Of a stretch of 64,000 bases of DNA, positions 28,107 through 35,834 are shown piece by piece (positions within the stretch are counted from its first letter, which is position 1; each line of letters opens with the position of its first letter). Source of the DNA: Desulfobulbaceae bacterium DB1 (lineage in GTDB: Bacteria > Desulfobacterota > Desulfobulbia > Desulfobulbales > SURF-16); the NCBI GenBank assembly GCA_001914235.1, contig MQUF01000008.1, positions 62,001-126,000 on the forward strand. Reading direction: 5' to 3'. Both the position numbers and the translations under genes were made by a program. The notes below the pieces were generated by a model. It saw only the letters and a list, made by a program, of their open reading frames with translations, did no database searches and had not been told where the DNA came from.

Positions 28107-29027
28107 TCACGAAAGCCTCAAGTGGCCTTTCAGCACATCGGCCACCAGGGGGGCCACCGAAAAGAGGTCAAGGAGATCATCACTTTCCACGCCGGGATAG
28201 GTATCAGCCCCGATTATCCTGGTGATGCCGTGCTCCTTGAATTTTTCCCGGGACTGGCCGGCCAGCACCAGATGGGTGGCAAAAATGATGGTTTCCCGTG
28301 CCCCTGCTTCCCGACACCGCTGGGCGGTCTGGATGATTGATCCGCCGGTGCGGATCATGTCGTCGCAGATGACGGCGGTCTTGCCTTTGACGACGCTTGC
28401 CACCTGGCTCACCATGGTTTTATCCATGGCATAACGATCCTTGTCAGCCGCCGTATGGGGCACATTGAGCTGGCCTGCCAGTCTGGCAACCCACTTGCTG
28501 CGGCCATAGTCCGGGGACACCAGCACCAGGTTTTCCAGCTGCAGTTCTTTTATCTTCTGCACAATCAGCTTGCTGGTGGTGATATGCTGGGTCTGAACAT
28601 CGCCGCGATGGGCATGGAGAACCGCCTCGGAGTGCAGATCGATAAAGGCGACGAAATCAGGGCGGGCCCGGAAAATCTGGCGTGTTCTGGTAATGCCTTT
28701 GGGGATCTCGTTGGAATCCGGCTTTGCCTGTTCCATGGTTGAATAGCCGAGGTAAGGGACAATGACATTGACCCTTTTGGCCCGATAATAGCGGCATCCG
28801 TCTATTAAATCGATCAGCTCCTGCAGGGACACGTCGTCATGGGTGGCGCCGATAATAACAATGTACTTGCCGGCGATGTCCTGGGGAAAGGCGTGATAAA
28901 CCTCTCCGTCGGTGAAAAACTTCTTCAAAACCCTGGTAAAGGGAATGTCGAGTTGTAATGCTATTCGCCTGGCCAGTGATTCGGAAGCTTCGTTGGAGAG
29001 AATGATGATGTCTTCTGGAAGTGTCAT
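28107..29027 (-). CDS. Divergent ribose-phosphate pyrophosphokinase-like protein
   Basis: The 306-residue protein has the PRPP-synthetase double fold and a PRPP-binding loop (VICDDMIRTGGSIIQTA). The usual bacterial YARQDRK flexible loop is replaced by VPYLGYSTMEQAKPDSNEI, like a divergent subgroup with a YSTMERA-type loop. It would make PRPP from ribose-5-phosphate and ATP, or a related reaction. Its place in an operon with a ParA-like ATPase and two PilZ proteins is unusual for a housekeeping prs, so a paralogous role is possible. Confidence 0.8.
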   Translation of the reverse strand: MTLPEDIIILSNEASESLARRIALQLDIPFTRVLKKFFTDGEVYHAFPQDIAGKYIVIIGATHDDVSLQELIDLIDGCRYYRAKRVNVIVPYLGYSTMEQAKPDSNEIPKGITRTRQIFRARPDFVAFIDLHSEAVLHAHRGDVQTQHITTSKLIVQKIKELQLENLVLVSPDYGRSKWVARLAGQLNVPHTAADKDRYAMDKTMVSQVASVVKGKTAVICDDMIRTGGSIIQTAQRCREAGARETIIFATHLVLAGQSREKFKEHGITRIIGADTYPGVESDDLLDLFSVAPLVADVLKGHLRLS

Positions 29028-29034
29028 GGATAGA

Positions 29035-29964
29035 TCAGGTGAAGAGTTTCGGGTTGTCGGTTACTTTGCGAATTAATTCGCGGTAGTCCTGCGCGCCGGG
29101 GGAACCGGGGGCGAATTCGTAAATTGTCTGACCGTAGGCCGGCGCCTCTGAAACGCGGACGTTGTAGCGAATCGGGGTGCAGACATGATTGCCGTACAAC
29201 TCTTCAAGTTTTGCCAGAATGCCGTTGGATTTCTTCACCCGCTGGTCATGGAAGGTGGGGAGAATGTATTTGAGGGCGACATCCTTGTTGTATTTCTGGA
29301 TGGAGGACATGCTTTTCAGAAACTCCACCAGGCCCTGCAGGGTCATGACCTCAAGCGAAACAGGGGTCAGGACTTCCTTGGCATAAAAAAGGACGTTGAC
29401 AATGAGCGGGTCCCAGCCGGGCGAGGTGTCGATGATGACATAATCGAATTTTTTATCGATGGTGGAGAGCTTTTCCCGCAAGGTCATTTCTCCGCCGAAA
29501 TCCTTCCGGTCAATCACTCGCTTCAGACCGGCAAGGGATCTGCCGCCGGCAAGCAGCCACAGTCTTTCACGCACCTGGATCATGGTTTCATCCAGGGAAA
29601 GTTCATCATTGACGAACTCGGTGAGCCCCGCCTTGGGTTTGACGCCCAGCATAAAACTGGACTGCCCCTGGGTGTCGGTGTCGACCAGCAGCACTTTGAA
29701 TCCGGCAAGAGCAAGACCGGCGGCCAGATTGACCGCGGTCGTGGTTTTCCCCACGCCGCCCTTGCTTAAGGTAACGGCAATTTTTCGCGGCTCCGCGTTT
29801 TTTTCATTCCTGGTTTCCGCGGGAATTACGCCGGCCGAGGTTTCGGGTTTACTGATGGAGAATAATTCCTTGCAGTATTTGCATCGCACCTTTGTGACAT
29901 TCGGCGGCAGGAGTTTTTCGTCAATAGAGTGTTCTTTTTGACAGTGTGGGCAAGTGATAACCAT
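29035..29964 (-). CDS. ParA/Soj-family ATPase with N-terminal zinc ribbon
   Basis: ATG 29964, 6 nt after GGAG, gives 309 residues; a TTG at 29976 is the longer alternative. Residues 1-37 hold a zinc ribbon with two CxxC pairs (CPHCQKEHSID, VRCKYCKELF). A deviant Walker A motif KGGVGKTT follows, then the remainder of a ParA/MinD fold (VIIDTSPGWDP). ParA ATPases position plasmids, chromosomes or protein clusters through ATP-dependent dimerisation. The upstream 140-residue protein is a candidate partner. No parS-like repeats were seen. Confidence 0.85.
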   Translation of the reverse strand: MVITCPHCQKEHSIDEKLLPPNVTKVRCKYCKELFSISKPETSAGVIPAETRNEKNAEPRKIAVTLSKGGVGKTTTAVNLAAGLALAGFKVLLVDTDTQGQSSFMLGVKPKAGLTEFVNDELSLDETMIQVRERLWLLAGGRSLAGLKRVIDRKDFGGEMTLREKLSTIDKKFDYVIIDTSPGWDPLIVNVLFYAKEVLTPVSLEVMTLQGLVEFLKSMSSIQKYNKDVALKYILPTFHDQRVKKSNGILAKLEELYGNHVCTPIRYNVRVSEAPAYGQTIYEFAPGSPGAQDYRELIRKVTDNPKLFT

Positions 29965-30038
29965 AGGGGTCTCCAAATTGTAAAAGCATGTTCAACTGGT
30001 TTCCATGCCAGAGAAAGCTTAATTTGCTGAAATCGAAA

Positions 30039-30458
30039 TCATTTGGAATCATCTTTCATAATATTTTTCACCAAATCACTGTCTTCTCCTTTTGATTCAA
30101 AATCATCGAGAAGCATCTTGACGGCGTAATTAACAATTTTCGATTTTGTTGCCATGAGTTTGGAACCGGCGGGAAGCAGGCCTTTTAAAAAATTGTTGGC
30201 CTGATTTAATTCGACAAAAACCTCTCTTGTCAGATAATGGGTGGCTTTTCGCTTGCCGCCCTTTCTATTTTTGACAGTCGTTTTCACCGGAGAGGGCAGA
30301 AGGGGGGACGGAGGAACATCTCCCTTGGCAATAAGCGGCCTCGAATAGCGTTCAATCAAGGTGGACAATTCATCCAGACCAGGAATAGCGTCTTCATGGT
30401 GGGTGCTCTGGAGGATGTTGCCCAGCACGTCTTTTTTCTTTTTCTTGTTGTCTATCAT
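30039..30458 (-). CDS. Small basic protein, possible ParA partner
   Basis: ATG 30458 (CAGGAA upstream) gives about 139 residues. The frame stays open upstream but overlaps the PilZ gene out of frame, so I prefer the shorter start. The N-terminus is lysine-rich (DNKKKKKDV). A middle Pro-rich linker leads to a helical C-terminal domain (KATHYLTREVFVELNQA, SKIVNYAVKMLLDDFE). Position between PilZ and ParA suggests a DNA- or cargo-binding adaptor, reminiscent of ribbon-helix-helix ParB-like partners. This is context inference. Confidence 0.6.
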   Translation of the reverse strand: MIDNKKKKKDVLGNILQSTHHEDAIPGLDELSTLIERYSRPLIAKGDVPPSPLLPSPVKTTVKNRKGGKRKATHYLTREVFVELNQANNFLKGLLPAGSKLMATKSKIVNYAVKMLLDDFESKGEDSDLVKNIMKDDSK

Positions 30459-30498
30459 CCGTGGTTCCTGAATGCCGCCGTGCACAGGCGCGAGACCG

Positions 30499-30879
30499 CT
30501 AAATTTCCCCAAAGAGACTTTCCCTGTGTCTGCGGAGAAATTGCATGATTTTCTCCGCATCCTTTTTACTTGGCGTGATAAATTCAATGCCGCAGATAAG
30601 CTGGAATTCGCGGGGAGAAACGTGCACAACCCGGCCTTTGAGCTTGAGTAAATCTTTATCAAGATGCAATTCAATGGACGGAAGCGGTTGGTCGACTGAA
30701 AATGGGACATCGCTGTCAATCAGCAGGCCGACCCCGTTTGTTCCGATATTGATAACATCATACGAGGCACCGTTGATTTTGATCGAAACGTTGTCTCTTT
30801 CGTCGATCGGTAAGCGGAAAACCTGGCGTATGATTTTGTTTTTATCGTAACCCGCAGTTGCTTTTCCTTTCTCCTTCAT
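30499..30879 (-). CDS. PilZ-domain protein
   Basis: The 126-residue protein has a PilZ fold: RQVFRLPIDERDNV provides basic residues, and DVINIGTNGVGLLI is the N-x-G-x-x-G-type motif, followed by beta-barrel strands and a C-terminal helix. The canonical RxxxR is not clearly intact, so c-di-GMP binding is uncertain. It appears to be the first gene of the reverse operon PilZ, small protein, ParA, prs-like, PilZ. Confidence 0.72.
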   Translation of the reverse strand: MKEKGKATAGYDKNKIIRQVFRLPIDERDNVSIKINGASYDVINIGTNGVGLLIDSDVPFSVDQPLPSIELHLDKDLLKLKGRVVHVSPREFQLICGIEFITPSKKDAEKIMQFLRRHRESLFGEI

Positions 30880-31195
30880 TGATGCTCACCCGATTATTTG
30901 GTAGAATTTTATATAACCACGCTTGAGGACGGCGCGGTAATTGATCGAAGTCATGAAAAGAACAGCCATCCGGAAAGGATCGGCAAAGGTTTTGTTTGTT
31001 GCGTGTAACATATTGATACTACATGACTATTTTGTTTAAGGCCTGACCGCTTCGAAATGTTTTTCCGCCGGAAAGAGCAGTGATTTCAAGCAGAAAGGGC
31101 TCATCAGTAAAAATGATAGCATAGTTTGCCGGCAGCGGCAAACAAGAATCAGCGGTTTCTGTTTCATTCTTCAAAAAAATGGAGGAGAAAGGAAT
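30880..31195. other. Intergenic region between divergent PilZ operon and selenoprotein gene
   Basis: The 316-bp gap contains no credible ORF. A perfect 8-bp hairpin GTTTGCCG-GCAG-CGGCAAAC lies at 31124-31143, about 50 bp before the selenoprotein start, without a T-run. The SD GGAGGAGAAAGG is at its 3' end. No clear sigma70 or sigma54 promoter was recognised. Confidence 0.5.
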
Positions 31196-31417
31196 ATGAA
31201 GGTTTCGATTACGTATTGTTCAAAATGAAACTACAAGCCTCGTGCTTCCAGGCTGGAAGAGGAACTGAAGACGAAATTCGGCGCGGATGTCGAGCTTGTC
31301 GCCGGCTCGGGCGGTGTTTTTGAGATCTATGTTGATGCCAGAAAGATCTTTTCCAAGGCGGCATCAGGACGTTTTCCCGAAGACGGCGAGATTGTCAGGC
31401 TTATCGCAGGGGGCTGA
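31196..31417 (+). CDS. SelW/Rdx-like small selenoprotein (CxxU)
   Basis: ATG 31196 follows a strong SD (GGAGGAGAAAGG). The frame has a TGA at 31226-31228 in the context KVSITYCSK-U-NYKPRAS. Read as selenocysteine it gives 73 residues with a CxxU redox motif at C8/U11, then LEEELKTKFGADVELVAG, GGVFEIYVDARKIFSKAASG and RFPEDGEIVRLI. This is the layout of bacterial SelW/Rdx (thioredoxin-fold) proteins, including the GxFEV-like strand and the SK..SGRFP segment. Family members are thought to act in thiol redox chemistry; the substrate is unknown. Ordinary gene callers stop at the UGA and miss it. Confidence 0.88.
31245..31259 (+). promoter_or_regulatory. Predicted bSECIS element of the SelW-like gene
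   Basis: CTTCC-AGGCT-GGAAG forms a perfect five-pair stem; the loop AGGCT starts 21 nt after the UGA. Loop sequence and spacing resemble those of the fdhA and mvhD elements here. Confidence 0.72.
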
Positions 31418-31503
31418 GTCTGAAAAAAGGGGAACTCATCGAAAAAATACGAATCGCTCACGAAGAAACACGGGAACTGCTTGAATCCCGTCCCGAGCCT
31501 CTC

Positions 31504-32208
31504 TCAGCGCAGCACCGCTGAGCGGGGGCCGAATATGGCGGTGCCGATTCGCACCAGGGTTGCCCCCTCCTCAATGGCCACCTCGAAATCGCCCGACATG
31601 CCCATGGACAATTCAAAGTCCTTTTTGCCGGCAAAGTAGCCCTTGGCGGCAAAATCCTCCCCCAGTTGCCGGAGTTTGCGGAAGTAAGGCCGAACCGCTT
31701 CCGGATCATCGTAAAAGGGCGGCATGGTCATCAGGCCCGCTATGGTCAGGTGCGATAAAACCTGCATCGACCGCAGCAGCGCCTCGGCATCTTGCGTGGC
31801 GATCCCTTCCTTCTGCGGCTCTTCGCCCACATTGACCTGGACGAGAACGGACAGGTTTTTCCCTGCCTGTCCGGCATACTTGTCCAATGCCTTGGCCAGC
31901 TTGAGCCGGTCCACCGTGTGCACGGCGTCAAAGAAAGATGCGGCGTCCTTTGCCTTGTTGGACTGGAGATGGCCGATAAAGTGCCATTGCACTTTACCCT
32001 TGACGGCGCTGATCTTTTCCCTGGCCTCCTGCATGTAGTTTTCGCCAAAGAGTCTCTGGCCCGCGGCAATTGCCTCTTGAATCAGCGCAGGATCGATTTT
32101 TTTGCTGACCGCAACGAGTTGTATTGTTTCCGGATCTCTTCCGCAACGCCAAGCCGCCCTAGCGATTTTTCCCCTGATCTCTTCCAGATTTTTCTCAACT
32201 GCCGTCAT
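31504..32208 (-). CDS. yggS: YggS-family PLP homeostasis protein
   Basis: The 234-residue protein matches PLPBP/YggS: the PLP lysine in LVAVSKKI (K36), GENYMQEA, WHFIGHLQSNK, LVQVNVGEEPQKEG, GLMTMPP, LSMGMSGDFEVAIEEG and RIGTAIFGPR. It binds pyridoxal phosphate and affects vitamin B6 and amino/keto-acid balance. It follows tatD by 18 nt on the same strand, so the two are probably co-transcribed. Confidence 0.95.
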   Translation of the reverse strand: MTAVEKNLEEIRGKIARAAWRCGRDPETIQLVAVSKKIDPALIQEAIAAGQRLFGENYMQEAREKISAVKGKVQWHFIGHLQSNKAKDAASFFDAVHTVDRLKLAKALDKYAGQAGKNLSVLVQVNVGEEPQKEGIATQDAEALLRSMQVLSHLTIAGLMTMPPFYDDPEAVRPYFRKLRQLGEDFAAKGYFAGKKDFELSMGMSGDFEVAIEEGATLVRIGTAIFGPRSAVLR

Positions 32209-32226
32209 GATAATTGTCCGCCCTGT

Positions 32227-33045
32227 TCAGGAGATATTAAAAAGCCGGCGGGCGTTGGCGGTTGTCACCCGTGCCACCTCGGCGAGATCCAGCCCCTTTA
32301 ATTCGGCAATTTTTTGGGCCGTGTAGAGGGTAAAAAGCGGTTCATTGATTTTCCCCCGGTACGGCACCGGAGCAAGAAAGGGGGCATCGGTCTCCACCAG
32401 CATGAAATCTAAAGGGATGGAACGCACCGCATCGTGCAGCATATCGGCCCTGTTGAAGGTGACCACCCCAGGAATGGAGATGTAAAAACCGAGATCAATG
32501 AATTTGCGGGCAATTTCGCCGTCTCCGGAAAAACAGTGAATAACGCCGCCCCGGGGGAAGGGGCCGCTTTTTTTCAGCCGCTGATAAATTTCCTCATGCG
32601 CTTCCCGGTTATGAACGATAACGGGCAAATCGAGCTCTCTGGCCATTTCAAGCTGCCGGGTGAAGGCCCGCTGCTGCACGTCGAGCGGGGCGTAATCCTT
32701 TACCGTGTCAATACCGATCTCGCCAAAGGCGATGACCCGACTTCCGCCGGCCAGCCGCTGTAATTCTTTTTCCGCCTGCAGGCTCAACTGCTCGGCATGA
32801 TGCGGGTGGATGCCGACCGCGGCATAGACATGCTCGAGTCTGTCGGCCAGTTCCACGGCCTTTCGTGAGCTGGCCGGATCGATGCCGATGGTAACGGCGC
32901 GGGTTACCCCGGCGGCAAAAGCTCGTTCAATGATATCAGCGGGGTCTTCACCGTTTTCCATCATATCAAGATGGCAGTGGGTATCCACCAGGGAAACGCC
33001 CGGCGGCAAGCAGGGCAGCGGGATATGTTTTTTCTTTTTTGACAA
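32227..33045 (-). CDS. tatD: TatD-family metal-dependent hydrolase (DNase)
   Basis: The 272-residue protein has the TatD metal-binding motifs VDTHCHLDMM, AFGEIGID, VIVHNREAHEE, IHCFSGD and LVETDAPFLAP. Family members are 3'-5' exonucleases or uncharacterised hydrolases. It lies upstream of yggS with an 18-nt gap. Confidence 0.92.
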   Translation of the reverse strand: MSKKKKHIPLPCLPPGVSLVDTHCHLDMMENGEDPADIIERAFAAGVTRAVTIGIDPASSRKAVELADRLEHVYAAVGIHPHHAEQLSLQAEKELQRLAGGSRVIAFGEIGIDTVKDYAPLDVQQRAFTRQLEMARELDLPVIVHNREAHEEIYQRLKKSGPFPRGGVIHCFSGDGEIARKFIDLGFYISIPGVVTFNRADMLHDAVRSIPLDFMLVETDAPFLAPVPYRGKINEPLFTLYTAQKIAELKGLDLAEVARVTTANARRLFNIS

Positions 33046-33198
33046 GGCGGACCTGGTAATTTTCTTGGTTTCATGGCATTATGGCCGGAAATTGATCCTC
33101 GTACACCCCTCATCTAACAAATTATTGAAATTCCCGCAACAAAGGGGTAATGATCAAATTCATATTCCAAACCCAGTGTAACCGGAGAAAACAGGGAG

Positions 33199-33708
33199 AT
33201 GACGCGAGCAGTTCTTGATGCCATCCATGCCAGGCGCAGCATTCGGGAGTTTACCGAGGAAGGGGTTTCGCCGTCTGATCTGCGGGAGATAATCCGGGCC
33301 GGGATATGGGCTCCTTCCGGTCTGAACAATCAACCCTGGCGGTTTGTCGTCATTACCGATGATACGGTCCGAAAACAACTTGCCGGGACAACGCATTACA
33401 GCCATATCGTCCTTGCCGCCCAAGCGCTTATCGGAGTCTATCTTGATACGGAAGCGATGTATGACGAGGTAAAGGATCACCAGTCCGCCGGGGCATGTAT
33501 CCAGAACATGCTGCTGGCCGCCGAAGCCCTCGGATTGGGTGCGGTCTGGCTTGGTCAGATTTTGAAAAACAAAAGTCAGGTTAATGAAATCCTGCGGCTT
33601 GAATCCAAATTCGACCTCATGGCAATGATCGCCCTTGGTCATCCCCGGCACCGTAATCAGCAATCGCAACGCAAAGAAATTGATGAATTTATTTTAAAGA
33701 CATTTTGA
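33199..33708 (+). CDS. Nitroreductase-family flavoprotein
   Basis: The 169-residue FMN-type protein has nitroreductase motifs: IHARRSIREFTEEGV at the N-terminus, WAPSGLNNQPWRFVVI, SAGACIQNMLLAAEALGLGAVWLG and a C-terminal LGHPRHRN. It is likely a dimeric NAD(P)H-dependent reductase of unknown substrate. SD CAGGGAG lies 4 nt before ATG 33199. A lipoprotein gene starts 11 nt after its stop. Confidence 0.9.
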   Translation: MTRAVLDAIHARRSIREFTEEGVSPSDLREIIRAGIWAPSGLNNQPWRFVVITDDTVRKQLAGTTHYSHIVLAAQALIGVYLDTEAMYDEVKDHQSAGACIQNMLLAAEALGLGAVWLGQILKNKSQVNEILRLESKFDLMAMIALGHPRHRNQQSQRKEIDEFILKTF

Positions 33709-33719
33709 TGGAGGTGACT

Positions 33720-34271
33720 ATGTTCCGCACTGTGAAAAAATCATTAAAAAAATCAAGTCTTTCCCTGGTCAGCGTGGCGTGCTGCCTTGTTTCCTTTTCC
33801 TTGCTGCCCGGATGCACCTCGTTTCCCGGCCAGCAGAGCAATGACCCGGGCATGGCCACTGTTTCCGCCAGTCCCTTTTACCCCAAGGATTTCCGTGAAG
33901 TCCTGATCCCCGACGGGCTTGAAATGAACCGGGACAACACCATGTTCGTGAAAACCGAATCATTCAACGGCGGCATCCTGAGCTATGAAGGCCGGATCGA
34001 GGTGAATTCCCTGACCGAGTTTTTTGAAAAATCCATGCCGCAAAACGGCTGGAGACTTGGCGGTTCGGTGAAGTCGAAAAACGTCCTGCTCATCTTTACC
34101 AAGCCCTCGAAAACCTGCATGATCACCATCGGAGAAAACGGCCTGAGCTACAAAACCCAGGTGTCCATCTATATCGCTCAGGAACTGCAGGCCGGTTCGT
34201 CATATGCTCCTGCGGCCCCCGGCTCCGGTTATACCCCACCGCCAGCGTATGAAGAACCGCTTCTCAATTAG
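33720..34271 (+). CDS. Lipoprotein of unknown function
   Basis: ATG 33720 follows GGAGG by 5 nt and gives 183 residues. A basic n-region (FRTVKKSLKKSS), hydrophobic stretch and lipobox LLPGC mark a lipoprotein signal peptide. The mature part (FREVLIPDGLEM, LTEFFEKSMPQNGWRLGG) resembles a small domain seen in deltaproteobacterial lipoproteins, but I cannot name the family. The tail is Pro/Ala/Tyr-rich. Likely periplasmic or outer-membrane anchored. A strong hairpin terminator follows. Confidence 0.75.
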   Translation: MFRTVKKSLKKSSLSLVSVACCLVSFSLLPGCTSFPGQQSNDPGMATVSASPFYPKDFREVLIPDGLEMNRDNTMFVKTESFNGGILSYEGRIEVNSLTEFFEKSMPQNGWRLGGSVKSKNVLLIFTKPSKTCMITIGENGLSYKTQVSIYIAQELQAGSSYAPAAPGSGYTPPPAYEEPLLN

Positions 34272-34317
34272 CATTTTTTTATCCAGCTGATCTTGTCTTT
34301 CGTTTTTGTGAGTACCG

Positions 34318-34360
34318 GCGAAGCCGTCTTTTTCCCCACGTGAAAGAGACGGTTTCGCCA
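34318..34360 (+). terminator. Hairpin terminator upstream of coaBC
   Basis: Arms 34318-34335 and 34343-34360 pair over 18 bp with two G-U-type pairs around a 7-nt loop. ATTTCATT follows rather than a clean T-run, and the 5' arm itself contains TTTTT, so it may work better as a stabilising or reverse-direction terminator. Confidence 0.6.
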
Positions 34361-34405
34361 TTTCATTCCTTTCAGGCAATAAATTCAAAATGATACAGAG
34401 GTGCC

Positions 34406-35620
34406 ATGTCTGTCATTCTGGAGCAAAAAAACATAGTTTGCGGCGTAAGCGGCTCCATTGCCGCCTATAAGGTTTGTGACTGGGTCCGAGATTTACAGAA
34501 AAACGGAGCGGATGTTCATGTCGTCATGACCAAGGCGGCAACCAAATTCATCTCACCCCTGACTTTTGCCGCCCTGACCGGCAACAGGGTCTATGGTTCC
34601 ATGTTTTCTTTGCCGGATGAAGAAAAAATCCCCCATATCAGCCTGGCCCGTTCCGCTGATCTTGTTCTTGTCGCCCCGGCCACGGCCCAGACCATTGCCC
34701 GCCTGGCATTTGGCCTGGCCGATGATCTGCTTTCCGCCATTGTCTTGGCCGGCACGGCAAAAGTGCTGGTCTGCCCCGCCATGAACAGCAGGATGTATCT
34801 CCATGCCGCCACCCAGGACAACATCAGAAGAATACAGGGTTTCGGCTATCAGGTGCTGGAGCCGGACACCGGTCTCATGGCCTGCGGCGAGGAAGGACCC
34901 GGTCGCCTGCCCGAATGGAGTCAGGTGAAAAATGCCGTCATAAGTGCTCTCACACCCCGGGATCTTGCCGGAAAAACAGTGCTGGTCACCGCCGGACCGA
35001 CGGAAGAACCCCTGGATCCGGTGCGTTTTATCGGCAACCGGTCCTCCGGTAAAATGGGCTACGCCATGGCTGCGGCGGCGCGGCAGCGTGGGGCGAATGT
35101 TATTTTGATCTCCGGCCCCACCCTGATCGTCCCACCGGCCGGGGTTGAATGCATCCGGGTGCGGACCGCCGAGGAAATGTATTGCGAGGTGCTCGGCCGC
35201 TTTGACGCTGCCGATATCATCGTCAAGGCGGCGGCGGTCTCCGACTTCAGGCCGTCGGCCGTATCATCCGAAAAAATCAAGAAATCCACCGCCGATCAGG
35301 TGGTGACCCTGGTGCGGAACCGCGATATATTAAAAAAACTCGGTGAGATAAAAGATCAGCGGGCCAATCCGCCGCTGCTCATCGGCTTTGCCGCAGAAAG
35401 CGAAAATCTTCTCGAATATGGCCGGGAAAAGCTGCACCGGAAGAACCTGGATTATATCGTCATCAATGACATCTCCGCCGCGGACAGCGGCTTTGCCGTT
35501 GACACCAACCGGGTGACCCTGCTCGACCGCCGGGGCGGCCGGCATGATTTCCCTCTGCTCAGCAAGGAGGAAACGGCCTGGGCACTCTGGGATAAGGTTT
35601 TGTCAAAACAGGAAGGGTGA
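34406..35620 (+). CDS. coaBC: Phosphopantothenoylcysteine decarboxylase / phosphopantothenate-cysteine ligase CoaBC
   Basis: The 404-residue bifunctional protein has the CoaC flavoprotein half (GVSGSIAAYKVCD, HISLARSADLVLVAPAT, CPAMNSRMY, ACGEEGPGRLPE) and the CoaB half (VLVTAGPTEEPLDPVRFIGN, SSGKMGYAMA, AAAVSDFRP, IGFAAES, DYIVINDI). It performs two consecutive steps of CoA synthesis in the cytoplasm. CoA supply is relevant to the acetyl-CoA pathway genes here, but coaBC is a general housekeeping gene. Confidence 0.96.
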   Translation: MSVILEQKNIVCGVSGSIAAYKVCDWVRDLQKNGADVHVVMTKAATKFISPLTFAALTGNRVYGSMFSLPDEEKIPHISLARSADLVLVAPATAQTIARLAFGLADDLLSAIVLAGTAKVLVCPAMNSRMYLHAATQDNIRRIQGFGYQVLEPDTGLMACGEEGPGRLPEWSQVKNAVISALTPRDLAGKTVLVTAGPTEEPLDPVRFIGNRSSGKMGYAMAAAARQRGANVILISGPTLIVPPAGVECIRVRTAEEMYCEVLGRFDAADIIVKAAAVSDFRPSAVSSEKIKKSTADQVVTLVRNRDILKKLGEIKDQRANPPLLIGFAAESENLLEYGREKLHRKNLDYIVINDISAADSGFAVDTNRVTLLDRRGGRHDFPLLSKEETAWALWDKVLSKQEG

Positions 35621-35630
35621 TGCTTGCGGG

Positions 35631-35834
35631 CTAGCGAACCAGAAAGGTCAGGATTGAGGCGCCGATAATCAAAAGCAGCGGTCCGTTGGTGAAGTAGATA
35701 AAATAGATGAGGGAATACCGGCTGCCCATGATCCCCTTCAACTGTTTTTTATTGATAATGCCCGGTATCCAGAATGCCAGGGAAACAATGGTTCCCAGCA
35801 CGACAAAGAATATTCCCACGAGTTTTACGATCAT
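35631..35834 (-). CDS. Small two-helix membrane protein
   Basis: The 67-residue protein has two hydrophobic segments (VKLVGIFFVVLGTIVSLAFW and LIYFIYFTNGPLLLIIGASI) separated by a basic loop (NKKQLKGIMGSRYS). Its start overlaps the stop of the large AsmA-like gene by 4 nt, so it is probably translationally coupled. Function unknown. Confidence 0.65.
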   Translation of the reverse strand: MIVKLVGIFFVVLGTIVSLAFWIPGIINKKQLKGIMGSRYSLIYFIYFTNGPLLLIIGASILTFLVR

